From a virus, in IMG/VR virus record IMGVR_UViG_3300021963_000051, positions 47,967-111,966 of that record: a stretch of DNA of 64,000 nucleotides; one strand, written 5' to 3'. Of this stretch, positions 25,731-33,918 are shown in pieces. The position numbers and the translations under genes were made by a program. The number at the start of each line of letters is the position of its first letter. The first letter of the stretch is position 1. The notes under the pieces are model-generated. The model was not told the DNA's origin. It searched no databases and saw only the letters and a program-made list of their open reading frames with translations.

Positions 25731-27112
25731 AGTTTTTTATCATAAATTCCTTCAAAACTTTTAAACCAATCATTATCTGAGAACTGATATTGTACATTAG
25801 TATAAACATTGGTTATGTAAATTGTACTAGTAGGCAGAGTAGAGTCAAAGATTTTCACCCAATTAGTCCCATTCCATTCTATAATATCGTTGGCCTTGGC
25901 TTGGAAGTCAGAATTGTCACTGTTTTTCCAAGCAACTGGTCCAGAATATCCAGGATCTCCAAAATTAGAATTATCGTTTAGGCCTTCTACAAGTAGATAT
26001 CTAGTGCCAGCATTGAGGCTAGCCGGCCTAAAGGTTATGGGATTTACAATGGCATCAACTGTGCCTCTACCTTGAATTATAGTGTTTGTAGGAACAGTAT
26101 CGTTATCAATATTTAGTATCATTTCCTTTTCATTAATAGCATTTAAGCTGAGTCTGGCTATTATCTCTGTTTGTCCTTCCCTAGAAAATCTTAATTGACT
26201 TATGCCTACTCTAAACTTTCCAGGATAAAGATCTAATATTTTTAACCACGAATGAGAATTTCTGGGATCTGTGATATCTATATCGTCGCCTTGATAATTT
26301 GAATAAACTAGTCTGGCTGTGCCATTTAAAATAAGTAGATCAAAATCACCGGGAGTAATTGTTATATTTTCATCAGGAGTTACTTCATTAAAAATGTTTG
26401 ACGCATTATCTATACGATAATCATTTTTTATCATACCTTCTGTATTACTTGAAAATATATTACTAATAATTTTTGTAACTATGCCTAATTTTTTAACCTT
26501 AGCAGGAGGCGTAATCCATATAGGTGCAGAAAAAGTCAGTGTTTGAATATCGATATCTTCATTTAAACCTTGAGGAATCGCTCTAGAAGTAAAAACTTGA
26601 GTTTCTAAAGTTAATGTACTTAGACTGGTCCAGTCTATATAATTGTCTGTAGTTTGTATTTCAAAACTAGGATTAAAGAATACAACGATTTGTTCCCATA
26701 TCTGTAATTTTTGATCTATACTAGTACTCCATATATCTGCATTCAGTGTAAGCAAATATGGACTAGGCATAATTCTTTCCACGGTGTAGTTGTTGCCTTG
26801 ATTATTTAGGTACTGACCTGTTAAATCGTTTATGTCTCTTTCTCTAATGTTTATCTTACTAACAAAGGTGGGATCCTGTAGTCTAGGTCTATCAAATTGT
26901 AAATCCTTAATATAACAGGCAATAAAGGGAGCCGATGGTACTGAATTCTCACTGTTCTTTCTCAATACCTGTGCTACCTGCCTACTCATATCGCCATATC
27001 TTACCGGTACTGTAACAAGATTTCCTCTATTATCCTTATAACTAAAATTGCTGAGGATGTTGATAAATTGAGCAAGATATCTTCTAACTTGACCGTCGTA
27101 AAAATAATCCAT
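25712..27112 (-). CDS. 15: Proximal tail sheath stabilisation protein gp15
   Basis: The N terminus MDYFYDGQVRRYLAQFINILSNF matches the start pattern of T4 gp15 (YFYNSSFRRY then a helix ending in LFSN), followed by VPVRYGDMSRQ and a central block with 'PSPYLLTLNADIWSTSIDQKLQIWEQIVVFFNPSF', the conserved tail-terminator fold of gp15. gp15 caps the sheath and joins the tail to the neck. At 466 residues it is much longer than T4 gp15 (272); the extra roughly 200 C-terminal residues are beta-rich (a 'NAGTRYLLVEGLND' module) and may be a surface-exposed addition. Start and the stop of gp14-like overlap by one base. Confidence 0.8.
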   Translation of the reverse strand: MDYFYDGQVRRYLAQFINILSNFSYKDNRGNLVTVPVRYGDMSRQVAQVLRKNSENSVPSAPFIACYIKDLQFDRPRLQDPTFVSKINIRERDINDLTGQYLNNQGNNYTVERIMPSPYLLTLNADIWSTSIDQKLQIWEQIVVFFNPSFEIQTTDNYIDWTSLSTLTLETQVFTSRAIPQGLNEDIDIQTLTFSAPIWITPPAKVKKLGIVTKIISNIFSSNTEGMIKNDYRIDNASNIFNEVTPDENITITPGDFDLLILNGTARLVYSNYQGDDIDITDPRNSHSWLKILDLYPGKFRVGISQLRFSREGQTEIIARLSLNAINEKEMILNIDNDTVPTNTIIQGRGTVDAIVNPITFRPASLNAGTRYLLVEGLNDNSNFGDPGYSGPVAWKNSDNSDFQAKANDIIEWNGTNWVKIFDSTLPTSTIYITNVYTNVQYQFSDNDWFKSFEGIYDKKLWRLIL

Positions 27113-28302
27113 TATATATCAGCCCTTGGTTTTAATGCCTTACTGAGAGCCTGTTTCTCTTGAACTACATTACCAGCAATAGTAGACGTATTTAAATTAT
27201 TGACAAAACTTGATTTTAATTTTAGTCTGATTAGATCTGGATCGTTAGTCTGAGTAGCACCAAGCGTACTTGTGGTCATCCTAACATTATCCTCAAATCT
27301 AATCCAATGAACTCCATCATATCTGTACATTCTGTTCGGTAGATAATCAGTTCTTAGGAAGAACTCACCATTAACAGGATTACCTGGAAAACTTATACCA
27401 AATCCATAAGGTGCTCCATTGGGAGGAACGCCATCCCCAGTTAGATAACCAACGTAGTAATTTTTTGTAGGAGTTGATAATACAGCACTGGTATCAAAAA
27501 AGTCATCAGTGGTATCAACCTCGGTATTTGTAACATCTTCTGTCTCAGCAAAGCCTGTTTCTTTATTTGTAGGAATAATGTAAAGATGTCTAGTCTCGTA
27601 TCCACTCTTATTCACATCTTCCTCTGCTTGTAGAATAACCTGGTTGTTTACTTCAATAGATTTTTGATATTCTGATAATAGATCTCTTAAATTTGATCCA
27701 TCTTCAGCCCCACTATCTTTATCAAAAATCTCTTTGAACTCTTGACGATCAACTAAAGGCTGACATTTAGCCCTAACTAGGTGTGGGTACCAGGTTTGAC
27801 TGTATCCTGTAGCAGGTCTTGTAACTTCTGATACTACATAAAATCTTTTTAATGCTATTAAACTGTCATCTAGAGCATACTCGTCCTTTTGATGAGGCAA
27901 TTCGATTACATCTCCTGCCATTATCTTTCTACCTAATGCTTCAAAACTAGATCGCAGATGAAAGGTAATCATTATATTATCATTTTGTAGGAACAGCCCA
28001 AATTGACTGAGGTTAAAATCAATATCTTGTAGTGTATAAATTCCTCTTATTATATAGACATCTTCTGAATAATGTCTATCTCTATTTTCTAAAAATAATA
28101 AATCTTGAATTCCTAATTCCGGAATAGCATTAGTTTGATTAGGTAACGTAGCAGAACTTTCTCCTGCTTGGGGATTTACCGGTCCTAGATATTTGTGAAT
28201 GAACACATCTGTGCCACCAATTTGGAATTGTTCATTGATAGCTCTGTCTAAAAACTTAAAATCATTGCCTTTTTCTGGTTTATAAAGAGATAAGCGTGGC
28301 AT
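27112..28302 (-). CDS. 14: Neck protein, gp14-like
   Basis: A 396-residue protein. The region 'FLENRDRHYSEDVYIIRGIYTLQDIDFNLSQFGLFLQNDNIMITFHLRSSFEALGRKIMAGDVIELPHQ' has the layout of the conserved core of gp14 (embedded here in pieces), and it sits next to gp13 and gp15, its T4 partners. gp14 with gp13 forms the neck ring that closes the filled head. A C-terminal extension from about residue 270 (GEFFLRTDYLPNRMYRYDGVHWIRFED) is a small strand-rich module seen in fibres. The gene is read divergently from gp13 with late boxes back to back. I am less certain of gp14 than of its being a neck or tail-completion protein. Confidence 0.6.
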   Translation of the reverse strand: MPRLSLYKPEKGNDFKFLDRAINEQFQIGGTDVFIHKYLGPVNPQAGESSATLPNQTNAIPELGIQDLLFLENRDRHYSEDVYIIRGIYTLQDIDFNLSQFGLFLQNDNIMITFHLRSSFEALGRKIMAGDVIELPHQKDEYALDDSLIALKRFYVVSEVTRPATGYSQTWYPHLVRAKCQPLVDRQEFKEIFDKDSGAEDGSNLRDLLSEYQKSIEVNNQVILQAEEDVNKSGYETRHLYIIPTNKETGFAETEDVTNTEVDTTDDFFDTSAVLSTPTKNYYVGYLTGDGVPPNGAPYGFGISFPGNPVNGEFFLRTDYLPNRMYRYDGVHWIRFEDNVRMTTSTLGATQTNDPDLIRLKLKSSFVNNLNTSTIAGNVVQEKQALSKALKPRADI

Positions 28303-28309
28303 AGTCTTA

Positions 28310-28317
28310 TATTTATA
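28310..28317 (-). promoter_or_regulatory. T4-type late promoter box (exact TATAAATA), 7 nt before start
   Basis: On the minus strand TATAAATA is followed by seven nucleotides and the ATG of the gp14-like gene. It lies immediately beside the divergent box for gp13. Confidence 0.65.
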
Positions 28318-28318
28318 G

Positions 28319-28326
28319 CATAAATA
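28319..28326 (+). promoter_or_regulatory. T4-type late promoter box, 5 nt before start
   Basis: CATAAATA is followed by CCCTT and the ATG of gp13 at 28332. No ribosome binding site fits between box and start. Confidence 0.65.
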
Positions 28327-28331
28327 CCCTT

Positions 28332-29090
28332 ATGAGTGATACTGAAATTGAAAGAAAAAAAGTTGTAGATTATATTAAAGCTATGTTAGGTGATGGCATG
28401 GTTGATGTTGAACTCGACCCTATACACTATAATACTTCTATTGATCGTGCTTTAAGTAAATTTCGTCAACGAAGCAGCAATTCAGTTGAAGAAAGTTATG
28501 CTTTTATTACAGTTGAAGTTGATCAAAATGAATATACATTGCCTAAAGAAACAATGGATGTTAGACAAATTTTTCGTAGAAGCATAGGTAGTAGGTCAGG
28601 AGGAGGTCAGGGAGGAACCTTATTCGAACCATTCAATTTGGCCTATTCTAACACTTACCTCCTAACTGCTACAAATATGGGGGGGCTAGCTACCTACTAT
28701 GCTTTTGCCAGCTATCAAAAACAAGTCGGAAAAATGTTTGGCAGTGAAATTAATTTTACTTTTAATAGAACTACAAAAAAATTAACACTCATGCAACGTC
28801 CTAGAAGTGAAGAAGAAGTTCTATTATGGATATATAACTATAGACCCGATTTTAACCTGCTTCAAGACAATTTTGCCGGACAATGGTTATTAGATTATAG
28901 TTTAGCTACCTGTAAAATAATGCTAGGTGAAGCTAGAGAGAAATTTGCTCAGGTGGCTAGTCCTCAGGGTGGTACCAGCCTAAATGGAACAGCATTGAAA
29001 AACGAAGGTAAAGCAGAAATAGAAGTTTTAGAGCTAGACCTTATCAATTATAAAGAAGGCGGAACACCTCTTACATTTGTAATTGGCTAA
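28332..29090 (+). CDS. 13: Neck protein gp13
   Basis: The 252-residue protein opens with a helix (KKVVDYIKAMLGDGMVDVELDPIHYNTSIDRALSKFRQRSSNSVEESYAF, described here by segments) typical of gp13 homologues in cyanophages and related phages, where 'LDYI..MLG.....VEL....Y......AL..YRQRS.N..EES' is conserved. gp13 forms the neck with gp14 after DNA packaging. T4 gp13 is 309 residues, so this is a shorter version. The gene is divergent from gp14-like and followed by a sigma70-type promoter for dNMP kinase. Confidence is high for the family. Confidence 0.8.
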   Translation: MSDTEIERKKVVDYIKAMLGDGMVDVELDPIHYNTSIDRALSKFRQRSSNSVEESYAFITVEVDQNEYTLPKETMDVRQIFRRSIGSRSGGGQGGTLFEPFNLAYSNTYLLTATNMGGLATYYAFASYQKQVGKMFGSEINFTFNRTTKKLTLMQRPRSEEEVLLWIYNYRPDFNLLQDNFAGQWLLDYSLATCKIMLGEAREKFAQVASPQGGTSLNGTALKNEGKAEIEVLELDLINYKEGGTPLTFVIG

Positions 29091-29097
29091 TAAAAAC

Positions 29098-29126
29098 TTG
29101 ACAATGTAATTTAATGATAATAAATT
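29098..29126 (+). promoter_or_regulatory. Sigma70-type promoter for dNMP kinase
   Basis: TTGACA at 29098-29103, a 17-bp spacer, and TAAATT at 29121-29126. The expected start of transcription is about 15 nt before the ATG, and GAGAGG is the ribosome binding site. Confidence 0.65.
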
Positions 29127-29147
29127 AAAGCATCTTGAGAGGTTGCT

Positions 29148-29786
29148 ATGATTATAGGTTTCGTTGGGTTCATAGGTTCAGGCAAAGACACAGCCGCTGA
29201 TTATTTGGTTAATTTTCACGGTTTTAGACGAGATTCTTTTGCTAACACTTTGAAAGATGCCGTGGCCGCGGTATTCGGATGGGATAGAGTTCTCCTGGAA
29301 GGACGTACAAATGAAGCTAGAACGTGGCGTGAAGAAGTAGATAGCTGGTGGGCTGAACGCCTAAATATGCCTAATTTAACTCCTAGGTGGGTTTTACAGT
29401 ATTGGGGTACTGATGTCCTTAGAAATCAATTTCACGACGATATTTGGATTGCCAGTATAGAAAATAAATTACGTAAAACTAAAGATCATATTGTGATAAG
29501 TGATGTAAGATTTCCTAACGAAATACAGGCAATACATAATGCTGGTGGATTAGTGGTTAGAGTTCAACGAGGTCCAAATCCCGAATGGTACAATGATGCG
29601 TTGAATATGAATCAAGGTCCAACTAATATGAGTTGGGCTATCAGCAAGCAGAGAATTTCTGAATTAAAAATTCACGCTAGCGAAACTAGTTGGGTAGGAG
29701 ATAAGATTGATCACGTTATTTTAAATGATTCTACTATAGACGAATTATTCAATCAGCTAGAACAACTAATTAAAGATCGGGTTTGA
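29148..29786 (+). CDS. 1: Deoxynucleoside monophosphate kinase (gp1)
   Basis: A 212-residue P-loop kinase with GFIGSGKDT at residues 7-15 and a lid/core arrangement of T4 gp1. The conserved segments PRWVLQYWGTDVLR, DDIWIASIE and ISDVRFPNEIQAI identify the phage dNMP kinase family. It phosphorylates dNMPs (dGMP, dTMP and hydroxymethyl-dCMP in T4) to dNDPs for DNA synthesis. Preceded by its own sigma70-type promoter, so probably expressed early, although embedded between structural genes. Its end overlaps the convergent HNH gene by 17 bp. Confidence 0.9.
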   Translation: MIIGFVGFIGSGKDTAADYLVNFHGFRRDSFANTLKDAVAAVFGWDRVLLEGRTNEARTWREEVDSWWAERLNMPNLTPRWVLQYWGTDVLRNQFHDDIWIASIENKLRKTKDHIVISDVRFPNEIQAIHNAGGLVVRVQRGPNPEWYNDALNMNQGPTNMSWAISKQRISELKIHASETSWVGDKIDHVILNDSTIDELFNQLEQLIKDRV

Positions 29787-30105
29787 TATTACCTCGTTTC
29801 CATTTGAAAAGTTCTTTAGTTAAAATTCGTTGACAATTGGCACATACTGTTTTTAAATTTGAATGACGAGAATTTAATAAGTTGCCATCAACGTGAAACA
29901 CATCAAATTGTTCTGTATGTATAGAACTATAACTACATTTATCGCATAGGTTTTTCTTTTTATATCCGCTTTTTTCCCAAAGCGACACCCCTGTTTTTCT
30001 ATTTTTAGCGCAGGTATCACAGACTGTTCTATAGAAAATTTTTTCGTCTTTACGGTAGTTGATAGCTACCTGACGCTTACTACATTTAGAACAAATTTTC
30101 CTCAT
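29770..30105 (-). CDS. HNH-type zinc-finger protein, probable endonuclease
   Basis: The 111-residue protein has four paired cysteines (Cys5/Cys8, Cys29/Cys32, Cys54/Cys57, Cys88/Cys91) and a core FHVDGNLLNSRHSNLKTVCANCQ, which is the H-x-D-G-N...N-L...C-x-x-C-H pattern of HNH homing-type endonucleases. The final histidine is replaced by Gln92, and the first position has Phe-His rather than His-His, so cleavage activity may be reduced. It is an isolated minus-strand gene placed between dNMP kinase and the sheath gene, as free-standing homing endonucleases often are. Confidence 0.7.
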   Translation of the reverse strand: MRKICSKCSKRQVAINYRKDEKIFYRTVCDTCAKNRKTGVSLWEKSGYKKKNLCDKCSYSSIHTEQFDVFHVDGNLLNSRHSNLKTVCANCQRILTKELFKWKRGNIKPDL

Positions 30106-30125
30106 TAGCGCCCTTTTCGAATCCC

Positions 30126-30153
30126 TTTAGGCTTATTTAAGCCTAAATTTTTT
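30126..30153. terminator. Bidirectional-looking terminator
   Basis: TTTAGGCTT and AAGCCTAAA form a 9-bp stem with an ATTT loop, followed by a T7 run on the plus strand. It separates the dNMP kinase/HNH pair from the sheath gene. Confidence 0.7.
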
Positions 30154-30163
30154 ACTCCAATCC

Positions 30164-30171
30164 GCTAAATA
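30164..30171 (+). promoter_or_regulatory. T4-type late promoter box for tail sheath
   Basis: GCTAAATA follows the terminator and lies 31 nt before the gp18 ATG, with GAGGAG as ribosome binding site. Confidence 0.5.
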
Positions 30172-30202
30172 TATCAAAGTATTCCATTGAGGAGATTGTA
30201 TA

Positions 30203-33175
30203 ATGGCAACATTAAATTCACCAGGTGTATCAGTAACAGTTATTGATGAAAGTTTTTATACACCTGCAGCAGCAGGGACTACACCATTTATCGTTGTGGT
30301 TTCTGCCCAAGACAAAGTAAATCCTAGCGGCACAATCGCTGTAGGTTCAGAAAAAGCCAACGCTGGTAAACCATACCTAATAACCAGTCAAAGAGATCTT
30401 ACTGATACATTCGGTACCCCATTATTCTATACAGATACAAGTGGCAATCCTTTACACGGTAATGAATTAAATGAATATGGATTACAGACCGCCTATAGCG
30501 CACTCGGTGTAAGCTCAAGATCTTATGTCGTTCGTGCAGACATTGATTTATCTGACCTCGCCCCTCAATCATCACCCCCAGAAGGAATGCCAGTATCTGG
30601 AACTTATTGGATTGATACAGCTTCTACTGTATTTGGTATTAAAACATGGAATACTACCACACAAAAATTTACATCTGTTACACCTATTGTCCTTGATGAT
30701 ACGGCAGATCCGATCAATTTTGTAGGATCATCTCTCGTCCCTAGTAATTCAGTCGGTTTGACTGGAAATTTCTGTATGGTGGTTACTAATGATAACTTCA
30801 ATAAACTTTACTATAAGGATGCTACTAATAGTTGGATACCTGTTGTAAATGGTTTTGATACTAGTGGAAAAGCTCTACAAATTAGCCCTCATTATACCTA
30901 CCCAACATGGAACGCTAGTACAGCTACAGGCAGTGTATGGATTACTACTACATCACCATCAAATGGTGCCAAATGGAATGTAAAATATTACGACGGGGGA
31001 TCTGAAACCTGGTCAACTGTTAGTGCTCCTATCTATAATAGTTTTGAAAGTGCTACCTATTATGGTGATACAACAGGTGGTGGTAAAAATATTCCTATTG
31101 GATCTCTCTTTGTTGACAACAATGTCTTAGATCAATTAATTCCTATAGCAGACTTTAAAATTCATAGACGTTCTAGAACAGGTGTTACAACAATTAGTTC
31201 AGATGTAGTAACTCAGTATCCAACAAACGGTACAACTTATACCTTTGAGGTTAGAGAATCCATAACAGGTCAAGAATCATTTAATCCTTTCTACACTGTT
31301 ACATTTACAGCAACTAGTGGCAGTACTTTATTAGGAAGTTATGTACCTGCTGCTATTAGTGCGCAAGTTGGACTTACAAATTTATCTGCTAACTTTAATA
31401 CCTCTACAGGGGTTTTAACCATAACTCATAGGAATGGTGGAGATTTTAGATTTAGAAATATATCTACAGTGACTCAGAGTTTACTAGGATTTGCACCTTA
31501 CAACACAAATACCGGATTAGGAACAACGAATTTATACCTTGTTGAAAATACAAACACAAGTTTTATTGCTACAAACTGGAAACCATTAGCTTATGAAGCA
31601 CGACCAGATGCCCCTTCTACAGATCCAGCAGATGGTACTTTATGGTACAGCAATGTTGTAGACCAAGTAGACATAATGGTCAACACAGGAACAGCTTGGG
31701 TGGGTTATGCTACAGCTTATCCTTTAACTGATGCCAATGGTCCTTTAATTCAAGCAACTAAACCAACTACTCAATCTAATGGTAACGCTTTACAAACTGG
31801 AGACATATGGGTTAATACAAGTGACCTAGAAAACTATGGTAAAAATCTCTACGTGTATAACAGTGCCGCCACAGGTGATAAATGGGAATTACAAGATACT
31901 TCAGATCAATCTTCACCAACAGGTTGGTTGTTTGCTGATGCACGTTGGGCTACATCAGGTGCGGCTATAGAGCCATCTACTATTGTAGCCCTAAGAAGTT
32001 CTAGCTATGTAGATCCAGATGCACCAGATGCTAGACTTTATCCTACAGGGATGAAACTCTGGAATACCCGCAGATCAGGATTTAATGTTAAAAAATATAT
32101 AAAAGGTTATATTAACGTTCTAGCCAATAACGGACAGAATTTACGTTATCAGAACCAAGCTATGGCTCTTTATAATGTAGATCGTTGGGTAAGTCAATAT
32201 CCTACAGCAGAAAACGGTTCTGGTGTGTTTGGAAGAAAGAGTCAACGTCAAGTTATAGTTAAAGAACTTAAACAGCTAGTAGATACTAATACTGTTATTA
32301 GAGATACAGATAGTCTTAACTTCAACTTAATTTTATGTCCAGGCTATCCTGAACTAATCAGCAACATGGTACAGTTTAATAATGATAGAGGTATCACAGC
32401 TTTTGTAGTTGGAGATACTCCAATGCGTCTAAGACCTGTAGGCCAAACCTTAACATCATATGGTTCAAATGCTGCTGGGTCGCTCGACACAGGTGAAGAT
32501 GGTGCCGCAACATATGACGAATATATGGCTATGTATTATCCAAGCGGATACACAACAGATAACAGCGGTAATAATATTGTAGTACCACCTAGTCATATGA
32601 TTTTAAGGACCATCATTAATAGTGATGCTAAGAGCTACCAATGGTTCGCACCAGCGGGAACAAGACGTGGTGGAGTTGATAACGCTACACAGATAGGTTA
32701 TCTAGATAGTGAAGGAGAATTTAGATCACAAACTATTCCTCAAAATTTAAGAGATGTATTGGATGATGTGTCAATTAACCCAATAAGTAACTTAACTGGG
32801 GTTGGATTAACAGTCTATGGTCAAAAAACTAGAGCAAGAAATGCCAGCGCCTTAGATCGTGTAAATGTCGCTAGACTAGTAGCATACTTACGTAAACAAT
32901 TAGACGTTCTATCAAGACCGTTCTTGTTCGAACCAAACGATGCTCAAACAAGGCGTGAAATTAAAGCAGCCGCAGAAAGTCTCATGTTAGAGTTAGTAGG
33001 ACAAAGAGCACTATATGACTTTATTGTAGTATGTGATGAAACAAATAATACACCTTCAAGAATAGATCGTAACGAATTATATATGGACATTGCTATTGAG
33101 CCAGTAAAAGCGGTTGAATTCATTTATATTCCTTTAAGATTGAAAAATAGAGGGGATATTGAGGCAGGGCTATAA
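30203..33175 (+). CDS. 18: Tail sheath protein gp18
   Basis: The N terminus (ATLNSPGVSVTVIDESFYTPAAAGTTPFIVV) is the hallmark of T4-like contractile sheath proteins, and the C-terminal third (RAVQ-type handshake: LMLELVGQRALYDFIVVCDETNN, YMDIAIEPVKAVEFIYIPLRL) carries the conserved core that connects subunits. At 990 residues it is longer than T4 gp18 (659); the extra sequence is a beta-rich insert at about residues 110-560, which includes several 'PADGTLWYS' and 'DIWVNTS' modules also found in fibres. Such inserts decorate the outside of the sheath. Late box, strong ribosome binding site, and followed by gp19. Confidence 0.93.
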   Translation: MATLNSPGVSVTVIDESFYTPAAAGTTPFIVVVSAQDKVNPSGTIAVGSEKANAGKPYLITSQRDLTDTFGTPLFYTDTSGNPLHGNELNEYGLQTAYSALGVSSRSYVVRADIDLSDLAPQSSPPEGMPVSGTYWIDTASTVFGIKTWNTTTQKFTSVTPIVLDDTADPINFVGSSLVPSNSVGLTGNFCMVVTNDNFNKLYYKDATNSWIPVVNGFDTSGKALQISPHYTYPTWNASTATGSVWITTTSPSNGAKWNVKYYDGGSETWSTVSAPIYNSFESATYYGDTTGGGKNIPIGSLFVDNNVLDQLIPIADFKIHRRSRTGVTTISSDVVTQYPTNGTTYTFEVRESITGQESFNPFYTVTFTATSGSTLLGSYVPAAISAQVGLTNLSANFNTSTGVLTITHRNGGDFRFRNISTVTQSLLGFAPYNTNTGLGTTNLYLVENTNTSFIATNWKPLAYEARPDAPSTDPADGTLWYSNVVDQVDIMVNTGTAWVGYATAYPLTDANGPLIQATKPTTQSNGNALQTGDIWVNTSDLENYGKNLYVYNSAATGDKWELQDTSDQSSPTGWLFADARWATSGAAIEPSTIVALRSSSYVDPDAPDARLYPTGMKLWNTRRSGFNVKKYIKGYINVLANNGQNLRYQNQAMALYNVDRWVSQYPTAENGSGVFGRKSQRQVIVKELKQLVDTNTVIRDTDSLNFNLILCPGYPELISNMVQFNNDRGITAFVVGDTPMRLRPVGQTLTSYGSNAAGSLDTGEDGAATYDEYMAMYYPSGYTTDNSGNNIVVPPSHMILRTIINSDAKSYQWFAPAGTRRGGVDNATQIGYLDSEGEFRSQTIPQNLRDVLDDVSINPISNLTGVGLTVYGQKTRARNASALDRVNVARLVAYLRKQLDVLSRPFLFEPNDAQTRREIKAAAESLMLELVGQRALYDFIVVCDETNNTPSRIDRNELYMDIAIEPVKAVEFIYIPLRLKNRGDIEAGL

Positions 33176-33177
33176 TA

Positions 33178-33185
33178 GGTAAATA
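33178..33185 (+). promoter_or_regulatory. T4-type late promoter box for tail tube
   Basis: GGTAAATA lies just after the sheath stop and 21 nt before the gp19 ATG, with AAGGAG between. Confidence 0.45.
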
Positions 33186-33206
33186 ATTGAAAGAAGGAGC
33201 ATTTTC

Positions 33207-33857
33207 ATGCCAATCGCAAGTTTAAGAAATTTCACAGTTCCAATCGCGGGGACACAGGCAAGTTCCACACAAGGCCTATTGATGCCAAAGCTAAAGTATC
33301 GTTTTAGAGTAACACTCGATGGCTTTGGAGTTGCTGGAGCACCTACTACAGAATTGACCAAGCAGGTTATGAATGTGACTCGCCCAGATGTTACTTTTGA
33401 AACTGTGGTTCTACCGGTTTATAACAGTCAAGTAAAAATATTAGGCAAACACAGTTTTGCAGATGCTAAATTGACAGTAAGAGACGACGCAAGTGGTGTA
33501 GTAAGCCGTAAGGTAGGTGAACAGTTACAGAAACAATTTGATTTCTTTGAACAAGCCGCAGCTCAGAGTGCTATTGATTATAAATTTAGAATGAGAGTAG
33601 AAATTCTAGATGGCGGTAACGGAGGATTTGAACCAGTTACCTTAGAAAGTTTTGAATTTTTAGGTTGTTTTGTAAAACAAGCTACCTATGCCCAAGGCGA
33701 TTATAACAGTAATGAAGTAATGGATATCGGTTTAACTATAAGTTACGATAATGCAATTCAATTAGAAGCACCGGGGGGAGCGGCGAGCGGAGTAGGAGTT
33801 AATGTTGGAAGAGTAGTAAGGCCAGCAAATGCCCAAGGTTTAGCCACTGGCGGATAA
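33207..33857 (+). CDS. 19: Tail tube protein gp19
   Basis: The 216-residue protein forms the inner tube of the contractile tail. The N-terminal part PKLKYRFRVTLDGFG and the block 'KQVMNVTRPDVTFETVVLPVYNSQVKILGKHSFADAKLTVRDD' (two conserved stretches) are the classic gp19 pattern. Position directly after gp18 is the universal T4-like order. A C-terminal Gly/Ala-rich tail of about 30 residues is not seen in T4 (163 residues). A strong terminator follows 15 bp after the stop. Identification is secure. Confidence 0.93.
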   Translation: MPIASLRNFTVPIAGTQASSTQGLLMPKLKYRFRVTLDGFGVAGAPTTELTKQVMNVTRPDVTFETVVLPVYNSQVKILGKHSFADAKLTVRDDASGVVSRKVGEQLQKQFDFFEQAAAQSAIDYKFRMRVEILDGGNGGFEPVTLESFEFLGCFVKQATYAQGDYNSNEVMDIGLTISYDNAIQLEAPGGAASGVGVNVGRVVRPANAQGLATGG

Positions 33858-33871
33858 TTTATTCTAGCTCC

Positions 33872-33900
33872 AAAAAAAGCCTGGAATTTCAGGCTTTTTT
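33872..33900 (+). terminator. Rho-independent terminator after gp19
   Basis: AAGCCTG, a GAATTT loop, CAGGCTT and a T6 run; ends the sheath-tube unit. Confidence 0.88.
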
Positions 33901-33904
33901 AATG

Positions 33905-33912
33905 GATAAATA
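33905..33912 (+). promoter_or_regulatory. T4-type late promoter box, 6 nt before start
   Basis: GATAAATA is followed by TTCTGT and the ATG at 33919. It comes directly after the gp19 terminator, so it must drive the next unit. Confidence 0.65.
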
Positions 33913-33918
33913 TTCTGT

